This document shows, in pieces, positions 54,030 to 63,996 of a DNA stretch of 64,000 nt (its first letter is position 1; every line of letters starts with the position of its first letter). Where the stretch lies: positions 558,001 to 622,000 of the forward strand of contig CBDAQM010000007.1 of the NCBI GenBank assembly GCA_965199095.1, given 5' to 3'. The position numbers and the translations under genes were made by a program. The notes under the pieces were generated by a model that did no database searches, was not told the origin of the DNA, and saw nothing but the letters and a program-made list of their open reading frames with translations. The stretch comes from LMUY01 sp965199095. GTDB taxonomy: Bacteria > Pseudomonadota > Alphaproteobacteria > Acetobacterales > Acetobacteraceae.

Positions 54030-54944
54030 ATGAAAGCCAACAGCATCCTGGACACGATCGGCCACACGCCGCATGTCCGCATGGCGCGGCTGTTTCCCGA
54101 CGCCGAGGTCTGGATCAAGTCCGAGCGCAGCAATCCTGGCGGCTCCATCAAGGACCGCATCGCCCTGTCCATGGTGGAGGCGGCGGAGGCCAGCGGGCAG
54201 CTTCAGCCCGGCGGCACCATCATCGAGCCGACCTCCGGCAACACCGGCATCGGCCTGGCCATGGTGGCGGCGGTGAAGGGCTACAAGCTGATCCTGGTGA
54301 TGCCGGAATCCATGTCGGTGGAGCGGCGGCGGCTGATGCAAGCCTATGGCGCGAGCTTCGACCTGACGCCGCGGGAGAAAGGCATGAACGGCGCCATCGC
54401 CCGCGCGACGGCGCTTGCGGCCGACCATCCGGGCGCCTGGATCCCGCAGCAATTCGAGAACCCGGCCAACCCGGATATCCATGTCCGCACCACCGCCGAG
54501 GAGATCGCTGCCGACTTCCCGGATGGCATCGACGTGCTGATCACGGGCGTCGGCACCGGCGGCCATATCACGGGCTGCGCCCAGGTGCTGAAGCAGCGCT
54601 GGCCGCAATTGAAGGTCTTCGCCGTGGAGCCGTCGCAATCGCCGGTGATCTCGGGCGGCGCGCCCGCCCCGCACCCGATCCAGGGCATCGGCGCCGGGTT
54701 CATCCCGGCCAACCTCCACACGGCGCTGCTGGACGGCGTCATCCAGGTGGACGCGGAGGAGGCGCGCGAGTTCGGCCGCCGCTCCGCCGCCGTGGAGGGC
54801 ATCCTGGTCGGCATCTCCTCCGGCGCGACGCTGGCCGCGATCGCCAAGAAGCTGCCGGACCTGGCGCCGGGCGCGGTGGTGCTGGGCTTCAACTACGACA
54901 CCGGGGAACGCTACCTGTCCGTCCCCGACTACCTGCCCGCCTGA
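54030..54944 (+). CDS. cysK: Cysteine synthase
   Basis: 304 residues, PLP fold type II. PLP lysine in NPGGSIKDRIAL, TSGNTGIGLA substrate loop, GTGGHITG phosphate loop, ISSGA near the end. Makes cysteine from O-acetylserine and sulphide. AGGGAG lies about 11 nt before the ATG. A family A hairpin follows the stop. Confidence 0.92.
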   Translation: MKANSILDTIGHTPHVRMARLFPDAEVWIKSERSNPGGSIKDRIALSMVEAAEASGQLQPGGTIIEPTSGNTGIGLAMVAAVKGYKLILVMPESMSVERRRLMQAYGASFDLTPREKGMNGAIARATALAADHPGAWIPQQFENPANPDIHVRTTAEEIAADFPDGIDVLITGVGTGGHITGCAQVLKQRWPQLKVFAVEPSQSPVISGGAPAPHPIQGIGAGFIPANLHTALLDGVIQVDAEEAREFGRRSAAVEGILVGISSGATLAAIAKKLPDLAPGAVVLGFNYDTGERYLSVPDYLPA

Positions 54945-54959
54945 GTGAGCGAGGCGCCG

Positions 54960-54992
54960 CCCTCACCCTGCCCTCTCCCAAAGGAGAGGGTC
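54960..54992. repeat. Family A hairpin repeat, single copy
   Basis: CCCTCACCCTG followed by CCCTCTCCC-AAA-GGAGAGGG, between cysK and the AhpD-like gene. It may lower transcription between them or stabilise the upstream mRNA end. Confidence 0.7.
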
Positions 54993-55010
54993 CTGCACGG
55001 GAGATTTCCA

Positions 55011-55592
55011 ATGCCCCAACCCGCCCATGTGATGGACCTCCGCGAGCCCTCCGAGGACTCGCTGCCCGAGGATTTGCAGCCCTATTTCGCCAAGTGCCGC
55101 GACAAGCTGGGCTTCGTGCCCAACGTGCTGCGCGCCTGGCTGCTGCGCCCGGCCAAGCTGCGCAACTTCATCCGCGCCTATGACGAGCTGATGCTCGCCC
55201 CCTCCGGCCTGTCGAAGCTGGAGCGCGAGATGATCGCCGTCGCCGTGTCCGCCGCCAACCGCTGCTATTACTGCCTGGTCGCCCACGGCGCCGCGGTGCG
55301 CAAGCTGTCCGGCGACCCGCAACTGGGCGAGATGATGGCGTTCAACTACCGCGTGGCTGAGTTGCCGGACCGGCAACGCGTCATGCTGGACTTCGCCCTG
55401 CTGCTGACGGAGGCGCCGCACGAGGTGACGGCGGACGACCGCCAGGCCCTGCGCGACGAAGGCTTCAGCGACGAGGACATCTTCGACATCGCGGAGACCG
55501 CTGCGTTCTTCAACTATACCAACCGGGTGGCGCACGCCGTGGACATGATGCCGAACGCTGAATACCACACCATGGCGCGGGGCGCGGCCTGA
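55011..55592 (+). CDS. AhpD-like peroxidase-related protein
   Basis: 193 residues of the carboxymuconolactone-decarboxylase/AhpD group (peroxidase-related subfamily). NRCYYCLVAHG carries the CxxC redox pair with the following His. ATG at 55011 has GGGAG about 8 nt upstream. The stop overlaps the M20 peptidase ATG by one base. Confidence 0.85.
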   Translation: MPQPAHVMDLREPSEDSLPEDLQPYFAKCRDKLGFVPNVLRAWLLRPAKLRNFIRAYDELMLAPSGLSKLEREMIAVAVSAANRCYYCLVAHGAAVRKLSGDPQLGEMMAFNYRVAELPDRQRVMLDFALLLTEAPHEVTADDRQALRDEGFSDEDIFDIAETAAFFNYTNRVAHAVDMMPNAEYHTMARGAA

Positions 55593-56974
55593 TGGCCTCG
55601 CGCGAAGGCGCGATCGCCCGGGCGATCGCCGGGTTCGACGATGGCGGCTTCAAGCGGCTGCTGGCCGGGCTGGTCGCCATCCCCTCCACCTCGCAGGACC
55701 CGGGGCACGAGGCGGATTTGCAGCGCTATTTGCAGGACGCGATCCGCCCCTGGCTGGAACGGCTGGGCTTCACCGTGCACATCCACCCGAACCCGCGGGA
55801 GGGCTTCGGCCCCATCCTGGTGGCGGAGCGGATGGAGGGCGCCGGTCCCACCGTGTTCACCTACGGCCATGGCGACACGGTGCGCGGCCTGGCGGACCAA
55901 TGGCGCGCCGGGTTGGACCCGTGGGTGCTGACGGAGGAGGACGGACGCTGGTACGGCCGCGGCTCCGCCGACAACAAGGGGCAGCACGCCATCAACCTGC
56001 ACGCGCTGGAGGCGGTGATGGCCGAACGTGGCGGCACGCTCGGCTTCAACGTCAAGCTGGTGCTGGAGACGTCGGAGGAGCGCGGTTCCGTCGGGTTGCG
56101 GGAGTTCGTGGCCGCCCATGCCGAGGCATTGAAGGCGGACGTGCTGATCGCCTCGGACGGGCCGCGCGTCGCCTCCGACATCGCGACCGTTTCGACCGGC
56201 ACCCGCGGCACGTTCCATTTCGACCTGGTGGTGAACACGCGGCCCGGCGGCGTGCATTCCGGCAATTGGGGCGGCATGACCACGGACCCGGCGATCGTGC
56301 TGGCCCACGCGCTCGCGTCCGTCGCGGACCGGCACGGGCGGATCCTGGTGCGCGGCTGGCTGCCCCCCGGCGGCATGCCCGCCTCCGTGCGCGAGGCGCT
56401 GGCCGGGCTGGATTTGCGTGCGGAGGGCGAAGCCGCGACGATCGACCCGGATTGGGGCGAGCCCGGGTTGACCGCCGCGGAGAAAATCTATGGCTGGACC
56501 AGCTTCATCGTGCTGTCGCTGCTGTCCGGCCGCCCGGAGAACCCGGTGAACGCCGTCGCCCCGAATGCCCGCGCGCATTGCCAACTGCGCTACACCGTCG
56601 ACTGCGACATCGCACTGTTCGAGCCGTCCTTGCGCGCGCATCTGGACGAAGCCGGGTTCCCCGAGGTCGCGATCCAGAACGCCGGCAGCCGCATGCCTGC
56701 CAGCCGCACCGACCCGGCCAATCCCTGGGTGCAGCGCGCGGTCGCCAGCCTGCAACGCACGCTGGGCCGCAAGCCGCAACTGATCCCCAACAGCGGCGGC
56801 GGATTGCCCGGCGACGTGTTCATCGACCACCTCGGCGTGCCGCTGGTATGGATCCCGCACAGCTACAACGGCTGCAAGCAGCACGGTCCGAACGAACACC
56901 TGCTGATGGCGCCGGCGCGCGAAGGGATTGCGGCGTTCGCCGGGCTTTGGTGGGATTTGGGGGAGGCTGGCTGA
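55592..56974 (+). CDS. M20-family metallopeptidase
   Basis: 460 residues. Metal and catalytic motifs: TYGHGDTV (His, Asp), GRGSADNKGQ (bridging Asp), LETSEERGS (Glu-Glu), and a C-terminal His in HGPNEH. A lid/dimerisation domain fits the middle. Likely hydrolyses a dipeptide or amidated amino acid; coupled to the AhpD-like gene. Confidence 0.87.
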   Translation: MASREGAIARAIAGFDDGGFKRLLAGLVAIPSTSQDPGHEADLQRYLQDAIRPWLERLGFTVHIHPNPREGFGPILVAERMEGAGPTVFTYGHGDTVRGLADQWRAGLDPWVLTEEDGRWYGRGSADNKGQHAINLHALEAVMAERGGTLGFNVKLVLETSEERGSVGLREFVAAHAEALKADVLIASDGPRVASDIATVSTGTRGTFHFDLVVNTRPGGVHSGNWGGMTTDPAIVLAHALASVADRHGRILVRGWLPPGGMPASVREALAGLDLRAEGEAATIDPDWGEPGLTAAEKIYGWTSFIVLSLLSGRPENPVNAVAPNARAHCQLRYTVDCDIALFEPSLRAHLDEAGFPEVAIQNAGSRMPASRTDPANPWVQRAVASLQRTLGRKPQLIPNSGGGLPGDVFIDHLGVPLVWIPHSYNGCKQHGPNEHLLMAPAREGIAAFAGLWWDLGEAG

Positions 56975-57039
56975 GGCATTGCGGGAAAAATGGATGGCGA
57001 AACCCGAGTTCAGCGAGTCCGCGTGAACTGCTCCGAATT

Positions 57040-57110
57040 GTAGGGTGGGTTGCTAAAGCGCAACCCACCCTACGACGGCAAGGTGGTGGGTTGCTAAAGC
57101 GCAACCCACC
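57040..57110. repeat. Family B hairpin repeat, tandem
   Basis: First hairpin: GTAGGGTGGGTTGC (57040-57053) with exact complement at 57060-57073. Second: GGTGGGTTGC (57085-57094) with complement at 57101-57110. It lies between the convergent M20 and RND genes and is well placed to end transcription from both sides. Confidence 0.8.
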
Positions 57111-57130
57111 CTACGATCTGGCTAACCGCG

Positions 57131-60100
57131 TCAATGCGTCACGGCCGGAGTCTTGCGGCCGAAGCGGCGTTTGGCGCCCTCGCGCAGGGACTGGAACGTC
57201 GCGTACAGCATCGGCACCAGGAAAATCCCGATCGTCGAGGAGGCGATCATGCCCGCGAACACCGGGGTGCCCACGTCGCGGCGGCTGATCTCGGCGGCGC
57301 CGGAGGCGATCACAAGGGGCACCAATCCCAGAATGAAGGCGAACGACGTCATCATCACCGCGCGGAACCGCGTGCGCGCGCCGAGCACGGCCGCATCGTG
57401 GATGCTCTCCCCGGCCTCGCGCCGGTCCTTGGCGAATTCCACGATGAGGATGCCGTTCTTCGCCGCCAGCGCGATCAGCACTACCAGGCCGATCTGCGCA
57501 TACAGATCCAGCGACAACCCGGCGACCAATATGCCCACAAAGGAGCCGAGCACGCCCACCGACACCGAGAGCAGCACCGGAATCGGGATCACCCAACTCT
57601 CATACAGGGCGACCAGGAACAGGTATGCGAACAGGATCGCCAGCGCCAGGATGAAGCCCGTCTGCCCGGAGGCCGCGACCTCCTGATACGCCGTGCCCGT
57701 CCATTCGAACGCGTAGCCGCGGGGCAGCGTCCGCGCCGACACCTGCGTCATGGCCTGCAACGCCGCCCCGGTGGAGCCGCCGGGCGCCGGGCTACCGTTG
57801 ATCGTGACCGAGCGGTAGTTGTTGTACCGCGTGATCACCTGCGGCCCGAGCACGATGCGCATGTCGGCAATGGCGCGCAGCGGCACGACACCCCCGGTGT
57901 TGTTGCGGATATAGATCTTCCACAGATCGTCGATCTTGCTGCGGTCCTGCTCCTCACCCTCGATATTCACCTGCCAGACACGACCGAACAGGTTGAAGTC
58001 GTTGATGTAGATGCCGCCCAACGTCGCCTGCAAGGCGGTGAACACGTCGGTGATGGACAGGCCGAGCGCCTGGGCCTTCTGGCGGTCGATGTCCAGGAAC
58101 AGCGACGGGTTGGTCGCGGTGAAGGTGGAGAACACGCGCGTCAGCCGCGGGTCGCTGTTGGCGGCGGCCAGCAACCCGTTCATCGTCTGGCCGAGCACGA
58201 CCGCGTCCTGCCCCTCCAGCGCCTCCAACTGGTACTCGAACCCGCCGGTGGTCGACAGGCCGATGATCGGCGGCAGGTTGAACGGGAAGATGGTGGCGGA
58301 GCGGATTTGCTGCACCCCGCCGAACACGCGGCCGATCAACGCCTGCGCCCGCTCGCTGGCGGCCGTCCGGTCCTCGAACGGCTTCAGCTTGATGAACATG
58401 AACGCGGCGTTGCTTTCCTGCGCGCTGTCCAGCAGGGAGAATCCGATGATGGCGAAGGTGTCCTGAACGCCGGGCAACGCCTTGGCCAACGCCTCCACCC
58501 GGGTCACCACGGTGCTGGTGCGCGCGACGGAGGCGCCGTCCGGCAACTGGATGGCGACGAAGAACCCGCCCTGGTCCTCCTCCGGCAAGAATCCCGTGGG
58601 CGTGCGCAGGGCGAGGCCGAAGATGCCGGCGCCGAACACCACCGCCAGCAGCACGCCGAGCACCGCCAGCCGCAAGGTCTTGCCCACCAGGTAGGCGTAG
58701 CCGTCACGCACGTTGTCGATGCCGCGCATGATCCGGCCCATGATGCCGCGCTTCGGCCCGGTATGGCGCAGGAACACGGCGCACAAGGCCGGCGACAGCG
58801 TCAGCGCATTCAGCGCCGAGATCAGCACCGACACGCTGATCGTCACGGCGAACTGGCGGAACAACTGGCCGGAGATGCCGGGTATGAACGCGATCGGCAC
58901 GAACACCGACAGCAGCACGAGCGTGATGGCGATGATCGGCGCGGTGATCTGCCGCATCGCCTCCTTCGTGGCCTTGGACGGCGACCACTCCGGGTTTTCT
59001 TCCATCACGCGTTCGACGTTCTCCACCACGACGATGGCGTCGTCGACCACGATGCCGATCGCCAGCACCAGCGCCAGCAGCGACACGGTGTTGGCCGAAT
59101 AGCCCAGCGTCAGCAGCCCGGCGAACGCGCCGATCAGGCTGACGGGCACGGCGATGGTCGGGATCAGCGTCGCCCGCAAATTGCCGAGGAACAGGAACAC
59201 CACGATGATCACCAGCACGAACGCCTCGCCCAGCGTCTTCAGCACCTCGCGGATGGTGTCGGTGACGAAGGTGGTGCTGTCGTAGGTGACCTGGAAATGC
59301 AGCCCGTCCGGAAAGCGGGTGCTGAGCTGCCGCAGCTTGCTGTTCACCGCGGCGGCGGTGTTCACCGCGTTGGCGCCCGGCGCCAGGTAGATCGCCACCG
59401 CGACGGACGGCTGGCCGTTCAGCCGGCTCTCGCTGTCCTCGTTCTGCGCCCCCAGCTCTATCCGCGCCACGTCCTTGACCCGCAGCACGGAGCCGTCGGG
59501 ATTGGCGCGGATGACGATGTTGCCGAACTGCTCCGGCGTGGTGAGCCGGCCCTGGGTCTGCAGGTTGAACTGGAACGACACGTCCGACGACACCGGGCGG
59601 GCGCCGATGCGGCCGATCGGCGCCACCACGTTCTGGGCCTGGATGGCGTTGATGATGTCCTGCGGCGCCAGGTTCAGGCTGGTCAGCCGCTCGGTGTCGA
59701 ACCAGATCCGCATCGAGTATTTCAGGCGGCTGAACAGGTTGGCCTGGCCCACGCCCGGGGTTCGGCTGATCTCGTCCAGCACGTTGATGGTGGCGTAGTT
59801 GGTGATGAACAGCGGGTCCTGCTTGCCGCCGTCGCTGTAGAGGTTGATGAATTCCAGGATCGCGGAGGAGCGTTTCTGGATCGTCAGCCCCTGCTGCGTG
59901 ACGGAGGGCGGCAGTTCCGCCATCGCCGTCTGCACCCGGTTGTTCACGTTGACCGTGTTGATGTCCGGGTTGGTGCCGAGTTCGAACGAGACGGTCAGGT
60001 TGTAGCTGCCGTCGTTGCCGTTCGTGCTCTTCATGTAGATCATCTTGTCGACGCCGATGACCTGCGCCTCAATCGGCTGCGCGACGGAGGCCTCGACCAC

Positions 60101-60268
60101 GGCGGCCGATGCGCCCGGATAGTTGGCGGTCACCTGAACCTGCGGCGGCACGATGTCGGGGAATTGCGCGACCGGGATGCGGGTCAGAGCCAGGGCGCCG
60201 GCGATGGTGATGACGATCGCGATGACGATCGCGAGTCGCGGACGGTCGACGAAAACGCTGGAGATCAT
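57131..60268 (-). CDS. RND multidrug efflux permease, HAE1/AcrB type
   Basis: 1045 residues, 12 membrane helices with two large periplasmic loops. The starting ISSVFVDRPRLAIVIAIVITIAG, proton-relay pair in GIVVDDAIVVVENVER, and Lys in LAAKNGILIVEFA are diagnostic. Exports hydrophobic compounds with the adaptor encoded just upstream (12-bp gap). No outer-membrane channel or regulator gene is adjacent. Confidence 0.93.
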   Translation of the reverse strand: MISSVFVDRPRLAIVIAIVITIAGALALTRIPVAQFPDIVPPQVQVTANYPGASAAVVEASVAQPIEAQVIGVDKMIYMKSTNGNDGSYNLTVSFELGTNPDINTVNVNNRVQTAMAELPPSVTQQGLTIQKRSSAILEFINLYSDGGKQDPLFITNYATINVLDEISRTPGVGQANLFSRLKYSMRIWFDTERLTSLNLAPQDIINAIQAQNVVAPIGRIGARPVSSDVSFQFNLQTQGRLTTPEQFGNIVIRANPDGSVLRVKDVARIELGAQNEDSESRLNGQPSVAVAIYLAPGANAVNTAAAVNSKLRQLSTRFPDGLHFQVTYDSTTFVTDTIREVLKTLGEAFVLVIIVVFLFLGNLRATLIPTIAVPVSLIGAFAGLLTLGYSANTVSLLALVLAIGIVVDDAIVVVENVERVMEENPEWSPSKATKEAMRQITAPIIAITLVLLSVFVPIAFIPGISGQLFRQFAVTISVSVLISALNALTLSPALCAVFLRHTGPKRGIMGRIMRGIDNVRDGYAYLVGKTLRLAVLGVLLAVVFGAGIFGLALRTPTGFLPEEDQGGFFVAIQLPDGASVARTSTVVTRVEALAKALPGVQDTFAIIGFSLLDSAQESNAAFMFIKLKPFEDRTAASERAQALIGRVFGGVQQIRSATIFPFNLPPIIGLSTTGGFEYQLEALEGQDAVVLGQTMNGLLAAANSDPRLTRVFSTFTATNPSLFLDIDRQKAQALGLSITDVFTALQATLGGIYINDFNLFGRVWQVNIEGEEQDRSKIDDLWKIYIRNNTGGVVPLRAIADMRIVLGPQVITRYNNYRSVTINGSPAPGGSTGAALQAMTQVSARTLPRGYAFEWTGTAYQEVAASGQTGFILALAILFAYLFLVALYESWVIPIPVLLSVSVGVLGSFVGILVAGLSLDLYAQIGLVVLIALAAKNGILIVEFAKDRREAGESIHDAAVLGARTRFRAVMMTSFAFILGLVPLVIASGAAEISRRDVGTPVFAGMIASSTIGIFLVPMLYATFQSLREGAKRRFGRKTPAVTH

Positions 60269-60280
60269 GGCGCCGCGACC

Positions 60281-61489
60281 CTACTGCCGGGCCGTCGTGG
60301 CGCTGGCGGTGGAGCCGCCGGGCGGCCCGCTGGCGCCCCCCGGGCCGGGTGCGGCCGGCGCGGGACTGACCGGCTGGTTGGGGCGGACGCGCTGGACCCC
60401 GTCGGAGATGATGACCTCGCCCTGCTTCAGCCCGGTCGAAACCGTGGTCAGCGCGCCGGCGGATTGCCCGAGCGTGATCCGCCGCTGGACCGCCTTGTTG
60501 TCGGGCCCGAGCACGTAGACGTAGTTGCCTTGCTGGTCCGACAGCACGGCGGCCGACGGGATGGCCAGGGTCTGTATCGGCTGCGCCCCCTGCAGCAGCA
60601 CAGTGACGAACTCCCCGTCCACCAACTCGCGGTCGCCGGGTGTGCCGGGCTGTGCGCCGGGATAGTACGGGTTGGGGATGAGGCCGCGGATGATGATGGT
60701 GTCCGTATTGGTCGCGACCGTCGGGTCGATGTAGTCGATGTGGCCCGTCGGGCCGTAGATCTTTCCACTCGGCAGCTTCAGCTTGATGATGACGGCCGAT
60801 GTGCCGCCTTTATCGGCATACCGGTCCCGCAGGTCCAAGGCGGAGCGCAGCGCGATCGGGAAGATGACATACATCGGATCCTGGCTGACGATGGTGTCCA
60901 GCGTCCCGGTCGAAGGCCCCACGACGTTGCCGATGGTGACGTTGGTGCGCCCGATCTTGCCGGAGATCGGCGCCACGATGTCGGTGTAGCCGAGGTTGAT
61001 CTGCGACGTCTGCAAGTTGGCCTGCGCCGCCAGCAGCAGAGCCGCCTGCGACCGCTGGCTGGCAGTGGCGTCGTCCACGGTGGACCGCTGGCCCGCCGGG
61101 GTGTTCAGCAGCGAGTTGGCGCGGTTGAGCGTGATGGACGCATTCTGCAACTGCGCGTTGGCCTGCGCGACGGCCGCCATCTTCGCCTGCACATCGGCCT
61201 CGAACGGCGGCTTCTCGATCTGGTAGAGCAGGTCGCCCGTCTTGACCTCCGCCCCATCGGTAAACAGCTGCTTGGTGAGGAAGCCGGTGACGCGGGCGAT
61301 CAGTGCGACCCGGTTGGTCGCCTGGATGCGGCCGACGAACTCATCCGTCTCGGTGATCGACTGCGGTTGCACGACCGTCGTGCCCACGGCGGGCGGCCCT
61401 GGCGGCCCCCCTTGCGCCCGCGCCAGATGCGGCAGGGCCAACGCCAACAGGAGGAGCGCGACGGAGCGGATGGTCGATGTCACTGTCAT
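60281..61489 (-). CDS. RND efflux periplasmic adaptor, AcrA type
   Basis: 402 residues. Signal peptide (IRSVALLLLALALPHLARA, cleavage near ARA-QG), barrel-sandwich hybrid halves around a helical hairpin (about 100-160), and a Pro/Gly-rich C-terminal tail. No lipobox Cys, so it is probably soluble in the periplasm. Operon partner of the permease; divergent from the HMG-CoA lyase gene. Confidence 0.9.
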   Translation of the reverse strand: MTVTSTIRSVALLLLALALPHLARAQGGPPGPPAVGTTVVQPQSITETDEFVGRIQATNRVALIARVTGFLTKQLFTDGAEVKTGDLLYQIEKPPFEADVQAKMAAVAQANAQLQNASITLNRANSLLNTPAGQRSTVDDATASQRSQAALLLAAQANLQTSQINLGYTDIVAPISGKIGRTNVTIGNVVGPSTGTLDTIVSQDPMYVIFPIALRSALDLRDRYADKGGTSAVIIKLKLPSGKIYGPTGHIDYIDPTVATNTDTIIIRGLIPNPYYPGAQPGTPGDRELVDGEFVTVLLQGAQPIQTLAIPSAAVLSDQQGNYVYVLGPDNKAVQRRITLGQSAGALTTVSTGLKQGEVIISDGVQRVRPNQPVSPAPAAPGPGGASGPPGGSTASATTARQ

Positions 61490-61588
61490 GGTTCCAGCAA
61501 CTAGGGGCAGTTTCGCGGTGCAGCAATAGCGCAGCCGCTTGCAGGAGCGTCAACCTGATCGCAAATTCTCCGGCTGGAGGATCATCCC

Positions 61589-62509
61589 ATGAGCGAACAC
61601 GTCCAGGTCTGCGAGGTCGGCCCGCGGGACGGGCTGCAAATGGCGTCCGGCCGCATGCCGACGGAGGCCAAGATCCGCTGGATCGCGGCCATGGCGGCGG
61701 CCGGCGTGACGGAGATCGAGGTCGGCAGCTTCGTCCCCGTGCGGGTGATCCCGCAGATGGCCGACACGGATGCGGTGGTGCGGGCCAGCATCGGCCTGCC
61801 CGGCCTGGTGGTCACCGCCCTGGCGCCGAACCTGCGGGGGGCCCAGGCGGCCTATGCGGCGGGGGCGCACCGGGTGAGCATCCCCGTCTCCGTCAGCGAG
61901 GGTCATAGCCAGGCGAACCTGAACCGCACGCCGGCCGAGCAGGTGGCGGAGGTTGGCCGTGTGGTCGAGTGGATGCGCGGCCAACCCCGCACGATGGCGG
62001 TGGTGGCGGCCTGCTCCACCGCGTTCGGCTGCTCGATCGACGGCGCCGTGCCCGAGCGTGCGGTGCTGGCCGTGGCGTCCGGACTGGCGGCGGCGGGCGT
62101 GGAGGCGGTCAGCCTGGCGGACACGGTCGGCTACGCCCACCCGGCGCAGATCCGCAGCCTGGTGCGGGCGGTCCGCGCGGAGGTCGGCGGGCTGCTGGAC
62201 AATCTGCACCTGCACGACACGATGGGACTGGGACTGGCCAACGCGCTGGCGGGGCTGGAGGAAGGCATCCGCGCCTTCGACAGCTCGCTGGCCGGCCTGG
62301 GCGGCTGCCCCTACGCGCCCGGCGCGTCCGGCAACATCGTGACGGAGGACTTGGTGTTCATGCTGGAGAGCATGGGCTTCACCACCGGCATCGACCTGGA
62401 TCGCCTGGTCGCGGCGCGGAACCTGCTGGCCGCCGGGCTGCCGGGTGAGCCGATGCATGGCGGGGTCGCCCGCGCCGGCCTGCCCAAGACGTTCCGGCTG
62501 GCCGCGTGA
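61589..62509 (+). CDS. Hydroxymethylglutaryl-CoA lyase
   Basis: 306 residues, HMGL-like TIM barrel. CEVGPRDGLQ at the start (metal-binding Asp and catalytic Arg), HLHDTMG, and the signature GGCPYAPGASGN with catalytic Cys. Splits HMG-CoA into acetoacetate and acetyl-CoA in leucine breakdown. GGAGG lies about 9 nt before the ATG. GTGA overlap with the CoA transferase gene. Confidence 0.9.
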   Translation: MSEHVQVCEVGPRDGLQMASGRMPTEAKIRWIAAMAAAGVTEIEVGSFVPVRVIPQMADTDAVVRASIGLPGLVVTALAPNLRGAQAAYAAGAHRVSIPVSVSEGHSQANLNRTPAEQVAEVGRVVEWMRGQPRTMAVVAACSTAFGCSIDGAVPERAVLAVASGLAAAGVEAVSLADTVGYAHPAQIRSLVRAVRAEVGGLLDNLHLHDTMGLGLANALAGLEEGIRAFDSSLAGLGGCPYAPGASGNIVTEDLVFMLESMGFTTGIDLDRLVAARNLLAAGLPGEPMHGGVARAGLPKTFRLAA

Positions 62510-63642
62510 GCGGACCGCTCGCCGGGTTGCGCGTCGTCGAGTTCACCCACATGGTGATGGGGCCGGCCTGCGGGCTGGTCCTGGCCGATTTGGGCGCCGA
62601 CGTGATCAAGGTGGAGCCGTTGCCCGACGGCGACAACACGCGTCGGCTGGGCGGCTCGGGCGCCGGGTTCTTCGCCATCATGAACCGCAACAAGCGGTCC
62701 ATGGCGGTGGACATGAAGTCGCCGGAGGGGTTGGCGGCGACCAAGCGGCTGCTGAACACCGCCGACGTGCTGGTGGAGAATTTCCGCCCCGGTGCGCTGG
62801 ACAAGCTCGGCCTGTCCTACCAGGCGCTGCGGGCGGACAATCCGCGGCTGATCTATTGCTCGTGCAAGGGGTTCCTGCCCGGCCCCTACGAGCACCGGGT
62901 GGCGCTGGACGAGGTGGTGCAGATGATGGGTGGCCTCGCCTACATGACGGGCCCGCCGGGCCAGCCGCTGCGGGCGGGTTCGTCGGTCAACGACATCATG
63001 GGCGGCATGTTCGCCGCGATCGGCATCCTGGCGGCGGTGCAGGAGCGGCATGCCACCGGCGTCGGCCGCCACATCCAGTCCGGGCTGTTTGAGAACAACG
63101 TGCTGCTGATGGCGCAGCACATGGCGCAGTTCGCCACCCTCGGCACGGAAGCGCCGCCGATGAGCGTGCGCCAGGTCGCCTGGCCCGTCTACGATCTGTT
63201 CGAGACGGCCGACGGCACGCAACTCTTCGTCGGCGTGGTGACCGACACGCAATGGCGGCTGTTCTGCGCCGAGTTCCACCTGCCGGAGCTTGCCGCCGAC
63301 CCGGCGCTGCTGACGCAGGGGCAGCGCGTGGCGGCGCGGCCCCGCGTGCTGCCGGTGGTGGCCGCGGCGCTGCGGCAATACGAGCGGTCCGCGCTGATGG
63401 AGAAGTGCGAGCGGCTGGGATTGCCGTTCGCCCCGATCACCCGGCCGGTGGAGCTGTTCGACGACCCGCATCTGAACGCCTCCGGCGGCCTCGTGCCGGT
63501 GACGCTGCCGAACGGTGTGGCGACCAAGCTGCCGGCCCTGCCACTGTCGTTCGATGGGGCTCGGCCGGTGCAGCGCAGCGGGTTGCCGACAGTCGGCCAA
63601 CACACGGCGGAGATCATGGCGGAGCTGGACGCGCTGGCCTGA
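62506..63642 (+). CDS. CaiB/BaiF-family (class III) CoA transferase
   Basis: 378 residues: LAGLRVVEFTHMVMGPACGLVLADLGADVIKVEP at the start, then NRNKRSMAVDMKSPEG and VLVENFRPGALDKLG, all typical. Transfers CoA between carboxylic acids. Coupling with the lyase suggests one acyl-CoA degradation step pair. The stop abuts the stop of the convergent gene. Confidence 0.9.
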   Translation: MSGPLAGLRVVEFTHMVMGPACGLVLADLGADVIKVEPLPDGDNTRRLGGSGAGFFAIMNRNKRSMAVDMKSPEGLAATKRLLNTADVLVENFRPGALDKLGLSYQALRADNPRLIYCSCKGFLPGPYEHRVALDEVVQMMGGLAYMTGPPGQPLRAGSSVNDIMGGMFAAIGILAAVQERHATGVGRHIQSGLFENNVLLMAQHMAQFATLGTEAPPMSVRQVAWPVYDLFETADGTQLFVGVVTDTQWRLFCAEFHLPELAADPALLTQGQRVAARPRVLPVVAAALRQYERSALMEKCERLGLPFAPITRPVELFDDPHLNASGGLVPVTLPNGVATKLPALPLSFDGARPVQRSGLPTVGQHTAEIMAELDALA

Positions 63643-63996
63643 TCAGGGTGCGCGCGCCACGGCGCCCAGGATCGCGATCCCGAACAAGGCCGTGACGACG
63701 GTGACCACCGACACCATCAGGCGCAGTTGCGCGCCGGTGGCGTCGGAGTCTTGCAGCAGGCCGGCGTGCATGGCGGCGCGCGCCGTCGCCACGCGGGTGG
63801 CGAGCGGGCCGTTGCCGTCGATCACCAGCGCCGCGCTGTCGTCCAGCCGGTCGCGCAGTGGCTCCAACGCCGCCTTGGAGTCGCCTGCGGCCAGCGCCTC
63901 GTCCAGCGTGGCGTCGCGTGCCATTGCGCGCTCCAGCGGGATTGGCGCGGCATAGCTGGCGAACAGACCGGCCAGCCCGAGGATCGCGAACGTCAT
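63643..63996 (-). CDS. Unknown membrane protein, 117 residues
   Basis: Two hydrophobic segments (about 2-18, FAILGLAGLFASYAAPI, and about 92-113) flank a charged helical region (ATLDEALAAGDSKAALEPLRDRLDD). The start ATG is 4 bp from the window edge, so an upstream start cannot be excluded. Family not recognised. Confidence 0.6.
   Translation of the reverse strand: MTFAILGLAGLFASYAAPIPLERAMARDATLDEALAAGDSKAALEPLRDRLDDSAALVIDGNGPLATRVATARAAMHAGLLQDSDATGAQLRLMVSVVTVVTALFGIAILGAVARAP

Noticed and set aside
54030..54944. Cystathionine beta-synthase
   Set aside because: Length of 304 residues, absence of CBS domains and the TSGNTG/GTGGHITG set fit cysteine synthase better.
57134..61504. A 1,456-codon open frame on the + strand opposite the RND efflux genes
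   Set aside because: Composition is His/Arg/Gln-rich repeats typical of antisense reading in high-GC genes; the opposite strand encodes clear AcrB and AcrA homologues.
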